DNA from: Carallia brachiata
Lineage: Eukaryota > Streptophyta > Magnoliopsida > Malpighiales > Rhizophoraceae
Assembly (NCBI GenBank): GCA_021464245.1
Contig: JADCRB010000007.1
Coordinates: 6,323,855 to 6,387,854, forward strand
Direction of reading: 5' to 3'
Length of the DNA stretch: 64,000 bases
Below, in pieces: positions 22,987-34,910 of the stretch; the stretch's first letter is position 1; each line of letters starts with the position of its first letter. Made by a program: the position numbers and the translations under genes. Below the pieces are notes generated by a model, which was not told the DNA's origin, did no database searches, and worked only from the letters and a program-made list of their open reading frames with translations.

Positions 22987-23845
22987 ACTCTCTAAGTAAG
23001 TACTTTGGTATGCCTTCTTTGAATGGTCATGTTTCATCAGCTACTTACAAAGAGTTACTTGCAAAAGTTCAATCCAAGCTCTCGGGTTGGAAAGCCAAGC
23101 AACTTTCCTTTGCTGGCAGACTTACGCTTATCAAATCGGTGACTGCAGCAATACCCACATATACGATGCAAACTTCAATGCTCCCTTTGGCTTTCTGTAA
23201 GAAGCTGGATCAATGTAACCGAAATTTCTTGTGGGGTGACACAGATGCTAAGAAGAGGGTCCATTTGGTACGGTGCAAAACAGTTTGTCAACCGAAGTCT
23301 AGTGGAGGCCTTGGTGTTCGGGAAGCTCACCTGCAAAATAAAGCACTCCTAGCCAAACTCAATTGGCGTTTTTTCACTGAGCATGGCAGCATATGGGTTC
23401 GTCTTTTAAAGGGCAAGTATTACAGGGGAGGGCTCTCTTCAATCCAATATAAAAGGGTTGCATCGCATACTTGGCGAAGCATGGTTAAGGTGCAACATAT
23501 TGTGGATGCTGGAATGAAATGGCGGCTGGGTAACGGTCAATCAGTAAATTTCTCGATTGACTTGTGGAGTAACAATGGGCCTTTAATTCTGATTGCCAAC
23601 TATCAGCTGCTTCCAGAGGAGGAACATATGAAAGTTGTCGATTTTTGGGACCATGGTTATGGGTGGAATTGGCGCAAATTGCGTTCAGTTTTGCCTCCGG
23701 TGGTTATAAACTCCCTTGCCCCTATTGCTTTAAGTTCTCAGGTTGATAGCCCAGATGTTCGTTCATGGTTTTGGACTTCTGATGGTCAATTTTCTTGTAA
23801 GTCTGCATACCAGTCCCTCTTGTGTCCTATAGCTCGCAATTGTTG
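22987..23845 (+). mobile_element. L1-type LINE fragment a: reverse-transcriptase C-terminal region
   Basis: Plant L1 (non-LTR) sequence. After CTCTCTAA it enters coding sequence reading KYFGMPSLNGHV, then KLSGWKAKQLSFAGRLTLIK, CNRNFLWGD, the Trp-rich region of plant LINE proteins (WSNNGPL, WFWTSDGQFSCKSAY) and the start of the zf-RVT region. It stops abruptly at GTTGGCATAAGGAC, without the 3' end or a poly(A) tail. An open frame of about 400 codons runs from block R into block R, but its only upstream start is a GTG in the repeat. This is a relic, not a gene. Confidence 0.85.
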
Positions 23846-24790
23846 GCATAAGGACAAAAAGATTAAAAAAAAATTAATCAAAATTGAACACAAAATCAAA
23901 ACATTAATCAAAATAGAACTCGCAAAAATCATGAATTGCTGCAAATAAAGAAATGGGGCCAGAGGCGGCGAGTGACAGAGAGAAAGAGCATGTTTCTGGA
24001 AAGTACATGAATGAGACCTAATCCAAAATGTAATTGTCTATAAATAATATATCAAAAAAAAAAATCTCAAATTTGAAGTTATTTCATATGTATCATATAT
24101 AGGACTATTAGATATTGTATTGCATTCTGCATTCACTATTCATTATTATTATTTTTTTTTAATGTTCTTTTCACTCTCTGATTTCAAAAACCTCAACAAC
24201 AAGATGAATTATCAAATGGGTGTGAGATGCATATATTTAAATTTTAACGCTTTAGCATAAAGAATTAGGTTTAATTCAAATTGGCAATAAGAGACAGAAT
24301 ACATGGCTTTTCGTAAATTTCTCACCGAATTCTAACAAAAATCAAAAGTCCCAATCAAGATTGACAAGGATAAAAAGGGTAATTGGGAGAATTGAAACTG
24401 ACCCAATGCAGAAAAGTTCAGTTCGGCTTCAAGAAAAAGAAAAAGAAAGGCGCTTTGGAATTAAAACCCTAAAATAAAAAAGTACCCAGTTTGTGAAGCC
24501 TGGACAGAAAGTCAAAGGAAGAGCATTATCCAGTACATGTGTTCGTATACGACAATCACTTGCCTGGAATGAACCTGGTGATAGTAGCTGTCCAATTATC
24601 CTTACCCACAAACGAATTTAATAAATTGGGTGAAAATTAGGCTTTTATCTTAAAATGTCTCTTACAAGCCCATTTAAGTCTAAGTCACACAAGAGGGGGA
24701 AAACCACCATCGGGTCGATCCGTTTGTTTTTCCCTTGAATGGTTTGATATGAATTTCTTCACTCGTCTGTTTTTCAATAAACGAAAAAAA
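23846..24790. repeat. Block R, copy B (945 bp)
   Basis: Near-identical to copies A and C over the whole length, with small indels (for example after 24055). It keeps the telo-box at 24464-24472. It is bounded by the 3' break of L1 fragment a and the CTCTCTAA start of L1 fragment b. Confidence 0.85.
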
Positions 24791-26591
24791 CTCTCTAATA
24801 TTCTCTGAAGCAGCAATGGAAATCGATTCTCTCGTCTCTGCCAAGGAAGCTGATCAACTTGCTCGCCAGCTATTCTCATATCGTGCTGCTTTCTTGGCCA
24901 CATCGCATGATGGTTCATCAATGGCTGATATAGAGGACTTGTCTGGCTCAGATGAGGAAGTACTTTCAGATGATGATCTTGATGAGGGAAACAGGGACTG
25001 TCCACTTGTTGCCCTCTCGGCCGTTGAGAAGGTAGTCATACGTCAACCTTGGAGGAAGACCTTAATCGTGAAATTGTTGGGACGCCACTTGGGGTATTCT
25101 TTTCTCCAGAAGAGGCTTTCTCAACTTTGGAACCCCACTAGTCATTTCAATTTAATGGACTTAGGTAATGACTTTTTCCTTGTCAAGTTTGAAAGTTTGG
25201 AGGATTATGACTTGGTCCTTCACGGTGGCCTATGGCTTGTTCTTGGTCACTATCTCATGGTTCGCCGTTGGCAACCAGATTTTGATCCTGAGTTAGCCGA
25301 AATTGAGAAATTGGCTGCATGGATCCGTCTGCCAAACCTTCCAGTGGAGTATTATGATTTGAAAATTCTATGGAGGTTAGGTAATAAAGTTGGGAAGACC
25401 ATGAAGGTTGATGATAATACTATGGGATCGCTTTGGGGTAACTATGCACGACTGTGTGTTGAGATAGACTTGGCTAGACCTTTGATCACTCGCTATGTGC
25501 TTGGTGGTAAGGTTAAAAGAGTTGAATACGAAGGTATCCATCTGGTTTGTTTTGACTGTAGTCGCTACGGACATGCCACTGGGAATTGTGGTGAAAATGG
25601 AAAACAGGCATCAGAGGAGCAGGCTAACGATAAAGCAGATCATCCCTTGAAGCCAGAGCAGAAAGAGGCCTATGGGCCTTGGATGTTGGTGAAACTGCCA
25701 GTTCGCCGGCGTACGAACAGTAAGACTAGGTCAGAATCTTCTAATGCCAATCTGCCGACGGCAGATAAGAATTTCGATGATGGATCAAGGTTCGAAGTTC
25801 TGAATTCTGTGGAGGAAATTTCAGGGAATCATGCACCACGTTCTCAGGATCCTAAACACGTTCTCAGACTTACGCTTATCAAATCGGTGACTGCAGCAAT
25901 ACCCACATATACGATGCAAACTTCAATGCTCCCTTTGGCTTTCTGTAAGAAGCTGGATCAATGTAACCGAAATTTCTTTTGGGGTGACATAGATGCTAAG
26001 AAGAGGGTCCATTTGGTACGGTGAAAAACAGTTTGTCAACCGAAGTCTAGTGGAGGCCTTGGTGTTCGGGAAGCTCACTTGCAAAATCAAGCACTCTTAG
26101 CCAAACTCAATTGGCGTTTTTTCACTAAACATGACAGCCTATGGGCTCGTCTTTTAAAGGGCAAGTATTACAGGGGAGGGCTCTCTTCAATCCAATATAA
26201 AAGGGTTGCATCGCATACTTGGCAAAACATGGTTAAGGTGCAACATATTGTGGATGCTGGAATGAAATGGCAGCTGGGTAACGATCAATCAGTAAATTTC
26301 AGGGTTGACTTGTGGAGTAACAATGGGCCTTTAACTCTGATTGCCAACCGTCAGCTGCTTCTAGAGGAGGAACATATGAAAGTTGCCGATTTTTGGGACT
26401 ATGTTATGAGTGGAATTGGCGCAAATTGCGTTCAGTTTTGCCTCCGGTGGTTATAAACTCCCTTGCCCCTATTGCTTTAAGTTCTCATGTTGATAGCCAG
26501 ATGTTCGTTCATGGTCTTGGACTTCTGATGGTCAATTTTCTTGTAAGTCTGCATTCAAGTCCCTCTTGCGTCCTGTAGCACGCAATTGTTG
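24791..26591 (+). mobile_element. L1-type LINE fragment b: ORF1 joined by deletion to the RT C-terminal region
   Basis: The ATG at 24816 opens the L1 ORF1 protein (DUF4283 region: WRKTLIVKLLGRHLGYSFLQ, FFLVKFESLEDYDLVLHGG, WIRLPNLPVEYY). A CxxCxxxGHxxxxC-like knuckle follows (CFDCSRYGHATGNC), close to the nucleic-acid-binding finger of ORF1. At about 25866 the sequence jumps in frame to RLTLIKSVTAAIPTY, so most of ORF2 (endonuclease and RT catalytic core) is deleted. A TGA at 26022 (TGC in fragment a) ends the frame; RT-region sequence then continues with further damage. It ends at the same 3' break as fragment a. Confidence 0.85.
24816..26024 (+). pseudogene. Chimeric L1 ORF1/ORF2 remnant (402 codons open)
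   Basis: One open frame starts with an acidic N-terminal region (SDEEVLSDDDLDE), continues with DUF4283 and a zinc knuckle, and from about residue 350 changes to reverse-transcriptase sequence after an in-frame deletion. DUF4283 proteins of L1 elements bind the element RNA. The fusion is a deletion product and not a known protein form, and it lacks endonuclease and the RT catalytic motifs. It starts 25 bp after block R, so the telo-box DNA lies upstream, but its normal promoter orientation is towards NRPB8. Confidence 0.75.
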
Positions 26592-27543
26592 GCATAAGGA
26601 CAAAAAGATAAAAGAAAAAACATTAATCAAAATTGAACACAAAATCAAAACATTAATCAAAATAGAACTCGCAAAAATCATGAATTGCCGCAAATAAAGA
26701 AATGGGGGCAGAGGTAGTGGGTAAGAGAGAGAAAGAGCATGTTTCTGGAAGAAAGTACATGAATGAGACCGAATCCAAAATGTAATTGTCTATAAATAAT
26801 ATATCAAAAAAAAAAGAGAAAAATCTCAAATTTGAAGTTATTTCATATGTATCATATATGAGACTATTAGATATTGTATTGCATTCTGCATTTACTATTC
26901 ATTATTTTTTTTTTTTAATGTTCTTATCACTCTCTGATTTCGAAAACCTCAACAACAAGATGAATTATCAAATGGGTGTGAGATGAATACATTTAAATTT
27001 TAACGCTTTAGCGTAAAGAATTAGGTTTAATTCAAATTGGCAATAAGAGACAGAATACATGACTTTTTGTAAATTTCTCACCAAATTCTGACAAAAATCA
27101 AAAGTGCCAATCAAGATTGACAAGGAAAAAAAGGGTAATTGGGAGAATTAAAATTGACCCAGCGCAGAAAAGTTCAGTTTGGCTTCAAGAAAAAGAAAAA
27201 GAAAGGCGCTTTGGAATTAAAGCCCTAAAATAAAAAATTACCCAGTTTGTGAAGCCTTGACTAAAAGTCAAAGGAAGAGCATTATCCAGTACATGTGTTC
27301 GTATACGACAATCACTCACCTGGAATGAACCTAGTGATAGTAGTCGTCCGATTATCCTTACCCACAAACGAATTTAATAAATTGGGCAAAAATTGGGCTT
27401 TTATCTTAAAATGTCTCTTACAAGCCCATTTAAGTCTAAGTCACACTAAATGGGAAAAACTACCATCGGGTCAATCTGTTTGTTTTTCCCTTGAATGGTT
27501 TGGTATGAATTTCTTAATTTGTCTGTTTTTCAATAAACGAAAA
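26592..27543. repeat. Block R, copy C: FKBP16-3-proximal copy (952 bp)
   Basis: Third near-identical copy. The telo-box is altered (AAAGCCCTAA near 27217 in place of AAAACCCTAA). It ends at ACGAAAA, after which unique DNA leads to FKBP16-3 at 27927. It therefore marks the original right boundary of the divergent NRPB8/FKBP16-3 spacer. Confidence 0.85.
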
Positions 27544-27926
27544 TTTATATAGAATGTACGATATTGAATTTCAGATTCTCATCTCTTAGTAAATGAACAT
27601 TTACGTCAAAAACACTATAAGGAGATATATAAGAAATTCATCGGAATCCAATAATATTTGTATAATAAAATTTTTTTAATATACCAATAAATCTGAAATG
27701 CACTTTGTTTGAAAATAAAAAAATAAAAGGAAAACCAAACTAGCATATTGGAACCTGCGCATAAAATTATTATTATTTCCACAAATAATTTTAACCTGTC
27801 AAGATCATCAGGGCACGAGGCAATCCAAGGGCCAACAAGATTTCGTTATCCACTTTTCAACGTTTGACGAGATTGAGAAGCTCCTAACTGCCTTCTCAAC
27901 CAGCAAAATAAGGAAAAGGGAAAAAA

Positions 27927-30616
27927 ATGGCTTCTTCCCTTCTGCTTTCATCTCTGCCACTCCCAGTCCCAGTTGGTAATTTCAGCCTCACGTTGCACAA
28001 TCTTGTTTTCCAAATAATTTCTTTATCTCTACCGAACCTGTTGGCAGCTATATGGGTTTCTTTTCTTTTCTTTTCTTTTTATTTTACGAATAGTGAAAAT
28101 GTAGATCAGATACTCAAACTGCACTTTCAAAACCCAAATCTTGGAACTTGGATGAACTTTTAATATGATGAGCCACAAGGGCTTTTCTCAATTATCCATT
28201 TTAAGGCCTATTCTTGAATTTGGTGCTGTGTTGTCCTTCCCTTTAAGGAATGCTTCATGGGTTTGTTCACATTGTCTTGAATCTTATGACAATTATACCT
28301 ACTTTTTGTGTCCAATGTTTTTCATTTCTTGTTTGTTAGGCTCTGCCTATGGAAAAAGTTTGCCTGCCAATGCTAAGGTTACTACTACTTCCTTTGACAA
28401 AGTTCAAGGCTTTGTTATTAGTTGCTCGGATCTAGGAGTCAGAATTACGACTTCAAGGACCAGAAACTACAGGGATGATAGTTGTTTAATTAAGCGTAGG
28501 GATGTGTTTGGGCTGGCTTTCGGACTTTCAAGACTCCTGATAGATACATTTGATGCCAGGGGAGCTGGCTTGCCTCCAGAACAAAAATTAAGACTTTGTG
28601 ATGATATCTGTGAGAAAGAGCTTAAAAATGTAGGGTGAGATTGCATAACTCCCTTATTCGCTTTCTATTTCATATTCTGTAATCCGATTGTGATTCTTTC
28701 TTGGTAATATAAAGATCGTTTCATTGTTACTGCGAATAGTGTCACTTTGAACTCGTTTCTTCGTTCAAATTGATGACTTGTCAGTTACCAGAATGATATG
28801 CAAATTGCAGATTGATGATTTTGAGATTTAATTGTTCCCTGTTTTTGAATTGGGGAAAAAGATTAGCGGTTATTGATTGCAAGAATAGGAATGTTAAGAC
28901 TCACATCACAAGAACTCTGGTGCATTTTAGTGCAAAACTCTGAGAATGCTCAGCTATTTGATGCTCAAGCCGTATTCCTTGCTGAAGTTGGCATTTCATT
29001 TCGATTGTAAACAGTTTGTAATGTTTTTATGAAAACTGAATATTACTACGCAGCCTACTGCCATAAAGCTTGTTGCAAGTTTGCCATTTATCTTTTATGA
29101 TTCGTGTACCGTGGTGATCTTGAATTTGACATCAATCAATGCTTGCCCTTTACATATTGGTATAAGAACCATCAGTTAATCATCATGCCTGAATTTGATG
29201 TTAATGATCATGCATTCAACAGAAACATTTCCTTGTTGAAATTTGTTGCTGGCTTATGAAAAAACAACTTACGTTGGCTTGTGGGACAATCTTTAGCTCT
29301 AAGCATGGATTCGATCTATTTATTTATTTGAAGGTACCTATGGTGACCACAGAGTCTGGATTGCAGTACAAGGATATCAAAGTTGGTGAAGGCCCTAGTC
29401 CTCCAGTTGGATTTCAGGTGTGTAAATTTCTCTGGCTTGTATATAATACTAGAAAGACGACCACGTCATCTTTTAAAGGTGCATCCCTTGTCAAAAACCT
29501 AGTTAGCAATGATAATTCTGTTACAGCTACCCTTCCTTGATACTCTTTAGAAAGCACTTGTAATAGAGTCATATTACAGCTATCTGGAGAATCTCATTAC
29601 AGATCCATAATGAATTACAGCCTGTTTATACCTTCTTCCATCTCACTGCATCTCACACCACTATTATTCATGGCGACAGGTGGCTGCTAATTATGTTGCC
29701 ATGGTTCCATCTGGTCAAATATTTGACAGGTAATTTATTGTTTTCATCTTACATGTTCAACTGCTGAAAATATTCATAACACTTGTTCTGGGTTACTCAT
29801 GTCCTGCTACTTGCATATTAAAATTCATTATGCATCTATTATTATGATTCCTTAAGGTACTGCAGAAAATATGACCAGGGTTTGTTCTAAAATTCTGCCA
29901 CCCATTTTGCAGTTCATTGGAGAAAGGGCAGCCATATATTTTTCGTGTTGGCTCTGGCCAGGTAAGAAACATAACAGGTCCCATTGTGACTTTTCACAGC
30001 AGTATAATCCCAAATTTATTTCATTGTACGCTTTACATCACAAGGCTGGCATCGTTCACAGAGTACAAATATCTGATATGTAGCGTTTCTGTTTTTGGCA
30101 AAGCTGTTTCATTGTCAATTAATGGAGTCTATATGGGGCACTTTGGTAGTAATATGGACAAATAATCTCAGTAGGCAGAAAAAAGTTTTTGTTGATTCCT
30201 GAATCTTTTTTTTTCCACTTGTTTGCTTATTTTGACTAGAATAGGTGATCAAGGGACTCGATGAAGGCATCCTAAGCATGAAAGTTGGAGGGAAGCGCCG
30301 ACTGTACATTCCAGGATCGGTAATTTATGTTGCTTTCTTAGCTTGTTTGATTGCCAAAGAAGGCGAAAAAAAGTTCAGTTTGGAATGTAAATTTTTTCAC
30401 ATTTCTCCACACACGATCAAATGAAGACTGTTTAACTTTTAAGTAGTTCTGCTAGTAACCTCTAAATTGAATCTTTTGACTTGTTCCTGGCATTAGCTGG
30501 CATTTCCAAAAGGTCTCAATTCAGCTCCAGGAAGACCAAGGGTGGCTCCAAGTAGTCCTGTCATTTTTGACGTCAGTTTAGAATACATACCAGGGCTTGA
30601 AGCAGACGAAGAGTAA
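27927..30616 (+). CDS. FKBP16-3: FKBP16-3, thylakoid-lumen FKBP-type immunophilin
   Basis: Seven exons (27927-27975, 28340-28629, 29334-29417, 29680-29729, 29913-29961, 30245-30319, 30497-30616) encode 238 residues. The N terminus is a plastid transit peptide. A twin-arginine signal (KRRDVFGLAFGLSRLL) follows, ending in ARGA before GLPPE, so the mature protein should enter the thylakoid lumen by the Tat route. The FKBP domain runs from ESGLQYKDIKVGEGP to VIFDVSLEYIPG. It keeps IFD, FRVG and VIKG but has Leu at the usual active-site Trp (KGLDEG, not KGWEEG), so isomerase activity may be weak. The close match of VPMVTTESGLQYKDIK to the FKBP16-3 subfamily drives the name. The exon 2 donor (AAT/GTAGGG) was chosen by frame over a better-looking GTGAGA 5 bp downstream. 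Length is normal and the frame intact. Confidence 0.93.
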
Positions 30617-32777
30617 GAGTGTTCACTAAAGTCTTCTTCTCAGGCACTTCATCATGGCTCTCTCACTTCTTACAAGTGGTCAACAGCAGGTTAACATGCA
30701 TTCTTGCTCTATATTCCGTCCGTGTCTAATTCATTCTTTTACTATTGTACACATCAAAACTAGTCCAGATCTTGGAACAGGTTTTGCATTTGAAAATCAA
30801 ATGTGGATGTCTTTCAAAATTGTCACAAGCAATCTTTCTCTCGTTTATTTTTTCTGGTCATTTTCTCAAGATTTTGTAGACATGGACCAGGCATCGTTTA
30901 CCAACGCATACAATGGACCCGGCACATGAGTCTTCTTTAGGGGGTTTGTATCATGAACTAATTGCTTTTTTTCTTAACAAACTTCCTTCCATGTCCTAAA
31001 GTAGTCAACATGGTGTTATATTAACAAATATGTAAATGTTACATCTATCAAATATTTAGGCAATGGAGGTTGCCATTTTATAACTAAGTTACACAAGAAA
31101 AGGAGAAGGGGATGTTTGTTAGAGAATTTGCAGTGCATTGTTTGGCTGGTAGGTGAAAACTTGTTCTGTTTAGCTTGAACTAACGAAAGAGACCATCTCA
31201 TTAATGGTCCTGAAGTTGGGTTTGGAGGGGAGCATCTGATGGTTGTGAAGTTTTTGGTTAACTTGTGGACCCGGAAATCCTGGCTAGTTTTCATTAGGTG
31301 ACGAGGAAACATCTAACGGCAATGATCATACTTTCCAAGCTAAATGAAGAAAGTAGCTCATCTAAATATATAATTAATTGGGGGCGCTGTTAGGTAGGTG
31401 GATTAGGCTTTCCACCAATAAAATGTTCATAACAACATTCTCTTCAGTTCATTCTAATGAGTCCTTCTGCATTACAACGATAACATGACTTCCGTTGAAT
31501 GGCAAGCATGGCTCATATTTAGTCACCCTACTAGTAAGTTTTTGGTGGCCCAACTGGGAAGGTTAGTTATTTCCTCAAGTGACCTTCGATGGTTAAGAAC
31601 ATAGACCTTCAATTTCAAAGTCTGAAGTTCTAAATTGGAAGATGGGGCATGTAGAAAAAAGACTTATTTTATTGTACAGTTCATAGCTCGACAGACTTAT
31701 TCATGGGGAAAAAAAAAGGAAGCAAACAATGCCAAAATTAAGGATATTGGCTTAGCTCCTTGTCATTAAAATGACCACCGCTAGTAGTTGATTAACATGC
31801 AAGCTAAAACAATTAAGAGTTTAATCTCCAACATAAAGAAAAGACAAAGCCAATTAAAAAAAAACAAAAAAAAAAAAAAGAAGAAGCAGACGTTCGTTCT
31901 TTCTGGAAGCAAAACTAACTCTTGGGAATTAGGAATATGATCAATGACAGCATAGTAGGTGAAACAGGTTAACTGTCGATGTGGGCGTGCGTGGGGGCTA
32001 GCCAATGCCACAATGCCGCAGTTTTCCAATCCGTTGTGCTATGATTTTTGTCCCCCTTAGAGTAAGTTTAATACTGGAATTATACTAATATATTTTTATA
32101 AATCTCACATGGTAACTATATATTATATTTCGTTTTGTTGATTCAATCTTATATCTGCGCCAATCAATGATATATTACAAGGAAAATATTAGGATTTCGC
32201 TAAGGCTGTGCATTGACTTCGTTGTTCACCGGGTTTTAATGATCAAGACCTTTTGTCCTGATCACCGTGTCTCATTAGGTTCACACGGTAACTAGGTTGT
32301 GCATTGACTTCGTATATTTTTTTCCTTTTAATAACTCCCATGTTTTAGCTATAATAATGGACTTTGTTTGTTAATTCACCTCCATGATTTTGCTAATCAC
32401 CCATAATTAGTTTTAGCGATCGCTCGTGCTTTTAATACAATTGATTGAAATATTTTGTTCTAACTTCTTAATCATGCATTCGAATTCTAATAATTCTATC
32501 ATCAATTTTTAGCATTTTGGCCTCTCTTGTAATAAAAAAAAAAAAAGAAAACAAAAAAAAGAGTACGGTGATATGAATAAGATTGCATGAGTTAGATGCA
32601 TAGTCCTGTGTTTGAATCTTCCCAGCATTTCCATATAACTTGAGAGTGGAGCCACAAATGCGTGAGATTTTTTCATTTTTTTCGCTATAAGGAAAGTCAA
32701 ATGACAATGAAAAGAGAATAAAAGTCACTAAAAATTGAATGTATAACCATAAAATTTTAATAAAGTGTCTTAACCAG
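30617..32777. other. Intergenic, no gene recognised
   Basis: The beginning probably holds the FKBP16-3 3' UTR. The ORF at 30654-30929 resembles nothing known and has intron-like composition. A-rich runs occur at 31710 and 31855. No RNA gene or clear repeat seen. Confidence 0.5.
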
Positions 32778-32785
32778 TTGTGCAC

Positions 32786-33508
32786 TACTAGAGACGGATT
32801 CAAAAAAAAATTTTAGGAGGGACAAAATTTATATATGTAAATACAATAATCAAAGTCATATATAAAATAAAAAATTAAAAAATTATATTAATTATTTTGA
32901 ATAACAAATATTATATTTATATTTTGTGAATTTTTATGTTTTGAAATTATTTTTTAATTAGAATCAATTTTACAAACAAATATACGTATAAATATACCAT
33001 TTGTTTCTAAATATTTTTTTTCTTGTTTTGCGTCCATTTCTAATAATTTTTTTATTAAAATATAAAATATTTCTAAAAAGGATATAAAAATAAGAAAAAT
33101 TTATTCACACAATTTTGATAATAAATGGAAAATTTTAATGAATTATTTTTTTCATTAACATTGCAAATAGGGAAGATGAAAAGAAAAACTGCATTTGAAA
33201 GCCCTAAGAAAAAAAAAATGTTCTGTCAACATTAAGGAAGCAAAAAAAAAAAAAAAGCCCTTAAGGAAAGGAAAAAAAAGGTGCATTCAAACCTTAAGAA
33301 AACATGAAAGTAATTAAAAAAAAAATCAAATGCTTATGAGAAGTCTTGAACCAGTAATAAGAGGGACAACGCATGAGGCAGAGGGGCAGCACACACTTGC
33401 CAATGGATCAAGTCATTTTATGAGTATTCTTTACTCTTAAATTTATAATAATTTAATAAACTTTAAGGAGGCAATTGTCCCCCCTCTTGTCCTTAATTAA
33501 ATCCGCTC
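32786..33508. mobile_element. hAT-like MITE (723 bp) with 8-bp target duplication
   Basis: TTGTGCAC occurs at 32778-32785 and 33509-33516, directly flanking the element. The left end reads AGAGACGGATTCAA then AGGAGGGACAA. The reverse complement of the right end reads GAGCGGATTTAATTAA followed by GAGGGGGACAA. The interior is AT-rich with no coding capacity. An 8-bp duplication fits the hAT superfamily. GGATCC/GGATTT-type ends of this form are common in plant genomes. Confidence 0.65.
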
Positions 33509-33516
33509 TTGTGCAC

Positions 33517-34860
33517 CACCATGTAAATTATTATCCTTCTAGAAGCATGACTACATGTACGACCATGTATGGCCCTCTTGGCAAATATCTCTTTTCATAT
33601 TTTTCAATAGCAACTAAACAATGCGAGGAAGCAAGGGCTGACGGCTGAATCTAATGGGGTTGTAGGCACTGTCCCTTCAATATACATATATATTTTGCAT
33701 AAATTTTTAAGTTATCACTTCTCATTATATATTCCTTCTCGACTCCATTCTTTTAAAACTGTTCAACCTAATTATTTCCCCACAGCTTCTTATAAAGCTT
33801 TCCTTCAAATTTTTTTCATTCCCAAATCTTACCAAATTACAGGCCTGTGATACTCTTTTAAAGATGTAAGAGGGATGAATTATATCTTTAATTGATAGCA
33901 TGCACAAAAAATAAAAACATCATTCAAATGATTTGAAATATGAAAATTCATAAAAAAAAATTAATTTTAATGTTTATTGTTCCAAATAACTAATTTTTTT
34001 TCTTTATTAAACTATTATGTCTACCGCTTGGAGGGAGGAGGAGACATCACATGATTAACAAAGAAGCATGTAGTTGTATAATGGATGTTCCGAGCCTCCA
34101 CGTGCAGTGTTGGAAGTTAAACTGTTAGTTAGTTAGGTATTTAGGTCTGAAAGTTCATCAAAACCCCAAGACCTAATGGCATTTCCTACGTATGCATGCA
34201 AGCATGACAAAAACCTTTCACGTTAATCGAACTCTTATCTACTTACTAGACACAATTTCTTCCCTGATAAAACTAAAACCTAGCTGCTTCTCTTTTTTTT
34301 TTAGTCATTTTACAATTTTTCGTTATATTTGTATCACAAATTAATATAGAATATTTAGGCTAACTTGGGCTTTTTTAATATAATCTATATTTAAGTTTTA
34401 TGTACCTGCGTTCAACTAATTATATGTCATTCATTCATATATATTGGAGCTTGATCAAGAATTACGTACTTTGTCATAATTTAGCCTTGCCAAAAATCGA
34501 AATTTGAACCTTGATTGACAAAACTGTGATTAATTAACAAGAAGAAATGTGCATTTCGATAACTTTCTCAAATTAATTTTTTCCGTTACTTTCAGTGATC
34601 TAATGTAATTAGTATAATCTCTATATATCCATATTGATTTAATATGAGCGTCCTGGTCACAATATAGAAAGAGAGAAACAAAAATGGATTACTTTTTTTC
34701 TCTTTTTTCTTAAAAAGAGTTGTCACAACACATACGAAGATGAGGTAAGTGAGGAGTAAACAGAAGTTCAAACACTGCAATGAGACACACCAGCAATGAA
34801 CAAATGCCACGCCTTTGTTTTTGGATTTCAAAAATTATAAAGAGAGAAAATAAATAAATA

Positions 34861-34910
<50 letters not shown>

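Noticed and set aside
22737..23948. 403-codon open frame across block R and L1 fragment a
   Set aside because: It begins at a GTG inside repeat DNA, and its recognisable part is only the C-terminal RT region of a LINE. Treated as an element relic.
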